Source: JAJDAT01 sp964570665
GTDB lineage: Bacteria > Nitrospinota > Nitrospinia > Nitrospinales > JAJDAT01
DNA: 64,000 nt
Assembly (NCBI GenBank): GCA_964570665.1
Contig: CAZMZH010000008.1
Location: 1 to 64,000, forward strand
Reading direction: 5' to 3'
Numbering within the stretch: position 1 is the first letter of the stretch; every line of letters starts with the position of its first letter. Shown here piece after piece: positions 62,701 through 64,000 of the stretch. Position numbers and translations under genes: made by a program. The notes beneath the pieces are model-generated. The model ran no database searches, was not told where the DNA came from, and saw nothing but the letters and a program-made list of their open reading frames with translations.

Positions 62701-64000
62701 GCGGTAACGTTAAAATATTAGGCGAAAGAGTTGGTTTATTTGATATCGCTGAGGTAGATGTCTCTGGTGACGTAGGCGGTGGTGAAGCGTTAATCGGCGG
62801 AGATTATCAAGGTCAAGGAAACACGCTCACGGCTGATAAAACTTATATTTCCGAAAACGCTTCGATTAATGCGGATGCAATCACAGCCGGTAATGGCGGA
62901 AAAGTAATTGTTTGGGCAAATGGTTTCGCAAATATTCAAGGACATATCTCTGCGCGTGGCGGTTCGGTTTCGGGTAATGGCGGTTTTGTTGAAACCTCTG
63001 GTTTAAATTCTTTAAGTATCGCTAAAATGGCGGATGTTTCTGCTGTGAATGGAAACGGTGGCGAGTGGCTAATCGACCCAAACAATATTGAGATTGTTGC
63101 CGGATCGGGGACGTTTAATATCAATTCGTCAAATCCATTTGAATCTACTGGGGATAGCGCCACGATAGGAGTTAGTCTTATTAGAAGCGCCTTGCTCTTA
63201 GGAACTAATGTGACAGTTAAAACAGGGTCGGGTGGTTTTCAAGCGGGAAATATTACTCTAAGCGCGGACTTGGATTACAACGGAACTGGAGTCGGTACCT
63301 TAAGTCTGATAGCGCATAATGACATTATCCTGAATGCAGATATTAAGGATTTTGACACCAGCCAAACGACGGGAGGTTTGCCCGCCTCAAACGCTGATAG
63401 ATTGAACTTGGTGCTTACGGCGGATAGCGATTTAAATGGCGGCGGTAATTTAGTGGTTTCCTTAGGGAGCGAAGTTGAAACTAATGGCGGTTCTGTCCAA
63501 ATAGTAGCTAATGATTTAGACATTCAAGGAACGATTAATACCAATGATCCTCACTTGTCGGCGCTTTCCCAGACTGGTTCAGTTTCCGTTACTCGAGCGA
63601 CAAATGGTTCTATAGGATTAGGCCAAACTAATAGCAATATGAGTATTAGCGGCCAAGAATTGCACAATATTACAACCCGTACTTTTAACTTAAGTACCGC
63701 CACGGGCGATATATTTGTGGATGGTGTGACAGCGGCTAATAGCGCAAATATTACTAAAGTTGTTTTGAGTGTAACGGGGGCTAACAAGAAGGTAACTTTT
63801 GATAATAACGCTTCCACATTCCAAAGTTTGGATGTTAACGCTACGAATGGAATTGAAATAAATGCCGATTTAACTCTTGATGTAACGCAAGCGGGAGTTT
63901 TTGTTCTTGATTCCAATTTTAACGCTGATACAGATGTTGATTCGTCTGCAGGCGGAACCATTACTATTGCCTCCGGAGCTAATTTTACTTCCGATCAAGG
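59739..64000 (+). CDS. Giant TpsA-type filamentous haemagglutinin/adhesin, 5' part (runs off the window)
   Basis: The frame is open from ATG 59739 to the right edge (1420 codons) with no stop. A long signal peptide ends about ALVFA/LPQDG. The TPS secretion domain (about 46-320) has NKLITDWNSFNIG, VALNRVLGANPSDILGKLSA and the NPNG-like NPSGILFGANSRVNVGGL. Beyond it follow beta-helix repeats, twice the block ETSG...G-x-W-L-[LI]-D-P-x-N-IEIV, and an acidic Asp/Thr/Ser stretch (about 568-670). Such proteins are exported by a TpsB transporter (not in the window) and serve in adhesion or biofilm. No clear Shine-Dalgarno precedes the ATG. C-terminal part unseen. Confidence 0.9.
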   Translation, partial: MFKFSTKISRTGCSFKSIFNRFLAGFLVYLIGGFPALVFALPQDGQIVAGQGQINQNSPTDMTINQSSNKLITDWNSFNIGTSESVQFNQPNSNSVALNRVLGANPSDILGKLSANGQVFLSNPSGILFGANSRVNVGGLMATTLGISNQNFLDGNYKFEQDPSKPLASILNKGNIDSSGYVGLLAPGVENRGNIVASAGSVAIASGEAASLDFIGDGLINFAITKPVTGDVLDADGNVIEHRVLNSGNIQAGYVSLSAKSASDVVKSVVNNEGVIEAQSAVEKDGEIYLMGEGGKTVVSGTLDASGKGFGEKGGTIHVLGDEVELNGATIDASGDSGGGTVLVGGDFQGKGSVQTATNTTVSESTVINADAINQGDGGKIIIWSDNSTVTAGLLTARGGATSGNGGLIETSGKNNLSVTRAADVSATNGLAGTWLLDPRNIEIVAAGEAQPGGTLVASEDDSKIDVTLINEALNNGTSVLITTGSDGDQEGNIVVSAAIVKSSGADTSLTLEAAGNIVVNAPITSTSGALSVNLNALKDITVNADITTNGGDVLFNGVSVIPPANDSEDTSDADADTTDTDTTADSDATSDTDTTDTDTTADSDATSDTVTTDTDTATDTGATTDTDATTDTDATTDTDATTDTDTATDSDTETNLADSSDSSNSAESQIFQGTSDQSVLLGESVISADGAFSVEVQTDVDGNESLIVVGEEGVTISFDGDFVNQTINVDSYAVNVLDDFNAEIVNFDSEQANSVDTSFPDSDTSSGAVITANGVSDIDANNFTVQQSVGDTIILNSDNTISLNVGGTGLISLQVSASDSKVQLNSSINTGGGNVGFNKDVEVGASASVNTGEGAGDVTFNGEVEVESGDLTVDAGTGDVTFKDQVDVGENELTVSSSGTTEVSETSGVSGDGGTFEANASEAVNVNADMDLGDNGTVELNGGDINLAENTTISAQGGDIALTGGENKTVSVFGNIDASDKRAGGVGGNVKILGERVGLFDIAEVDVSGDVGGGEALIGGDYQGQGNTLTADKTYISENASINADAITAGNGGKVIVWANGFANIQGHISARGGSVSGNGGFVETSGLNSLSIAKMADVSAVNGNGGEWLIDPNNIEIVAGSGTFNINSSNPFESTGDSATIGVSLIRSALLLGTNVTVKTGSGGFQAGNITLSADLDYNGTGVGTLSLIAHNDIILNADIKDFDTSQTTGGLPASNADRLNLVLTADSDLNGGGNLVVSLGSEVETNGGSVQIVANDLDIQGTINTNDPHLSALSQTGSVSVTRATNGSIGLGQTNSNMSISGQELHNITTRTFNLSTATGDIFVDGVTAANSANITKVVLSVTGANKKVTFDNNASTFQSLDVNATNGIEINADLTLDVTQAGVFVLDSNFNADTDVDSSAGGTITIASGANFTSDQ
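60678..61073 (+). repeat. Internal duplication in the adhesin, copy 1 (132 codons)
   Basis: The block runs from GGTIHVLGDEVELNG to WLLDPRNIEIV. Copy 2 (62700-63098) runs from GGNVKILGERVGL to WLIDPNNIEIV. Shared landmarks in the same order: VGGDFQGKG / IGGDYQGQG, INADAI, GDGGKIIIW / GNGGKVIVW, ARGG, SGNGG and ETSG. DNA identity is low enough to indicate an old duplication. Confidence 0.8.
61467..61676 (+). repeat. Nested in-frame tandem repeats coding Asp/Thr/Ser
   Basis: A 51-base unit beginning gacactaccgacaccgac recurs at 61467, 61518 and (with one change) 61569. It is followed by an 18-base unit gcaactacggatactgat repeated three times at 61605-61658, then a diverged copy. All periods are multiples of three, so copy-number change alters length and not frame. 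The encoded stretch is a flexible acidic linker. Confidence 0.85.
62700..63098 (+). repeat. Internal duplication in the adhesin, copy 2 (133 codons)
   Basis: This is the partner of 60678-61073, with the same order of landmarks and the same length plus one codon. The repeated block seems to close a beta-helix segment with the W-L-x-D-P motif, after which a new segment begins. Confidence 0.8.

Overview
This is about 64 kb of AT-rich DNA from a Gram-negative, very probably biofilm-forming bacterium. The Gram-negative call rests on a Wza-type exporter, an outer-membrane beta-barrel, lipoproteins and a two-partner-secretion adhesin. The sequence alone does not fix the phylum. No rRNA, tRNA or CRISPR array was seen.

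Layout. 1-9.1 kb is a worn accessory zone: an integrase fragment fused to an IS3-type transposase fragment, the tail of a TPR gene, a PHP/glycosyltransferase fusion, a serine hydrolase, a REC-hemerythrin protein, two decayed HigA-type antitoxins and two families of interspersed repeats. 9.1-19 kb holds single genes (an SGNH/TPR protein, a Bax-inhibitor-1 family protein, a GT-C glycosyltransferase, a lipoprotein with HISG repeats, a stand-alone M41-like metalloprotease) and a radical SAM/DUF547/MauE-DoxX operon. 19.3-24.7 kb is a compact operon of FkbH-like protein, acyl carrier protein, MBOAT acyltransferase and SGNH/TPR protein. Its logic matches a Dlt system, but the acyl group is probably not D-alanine. 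A dead second MBOAT lies beside it on the opposite strand. 25.5-34.1 kb carries cysH, an HtrA protease, a 1651-residue six-domain multicopper oxidase of the MnxG/McoA type and a small secreted cupredoxin-like protein, the last two each closed by a clear terminator.

34.4-59.2 kb is one long plus-strand exopolysaccharide cluster of the Wzx/Wzy type: outer-membrane barrel, Wzc-like co-polymerase/kinase, nucleotide-sugar enzymes (CapD/WbpM-like dehydratase, dTDP-rhamnose-4-epimerase-like protein, HddC- and HddA-like heptose enzymes), at least six glycosyltransferases, flippase, polymerase, three methyltransferases, initiating phosphoglycosyl transferase, aldo/keto reductase, split transketolase, YdcF-like protein and Wza-like exporter. 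Many genes overlap by ATGA or start with TTG, so the block is probably translated as a coupled operon.

59.7 kb to the right edge is the 5' part of a giant TpsA-type adhesin. It is preceded by a six-slot direct-repeat array with exact 11-bp spacing that looks like a multi-unit Pho box, so the adhesin may be induced by phosphate starvation. A weaker site of the same type lies upstream of the exopolysaccharide cluster. Together the window suggests a surface-polymer and adhesion locus beside a copper-oxidase locus, with a candidate pathway for decorating an extracellular polymer with a short acyl group.
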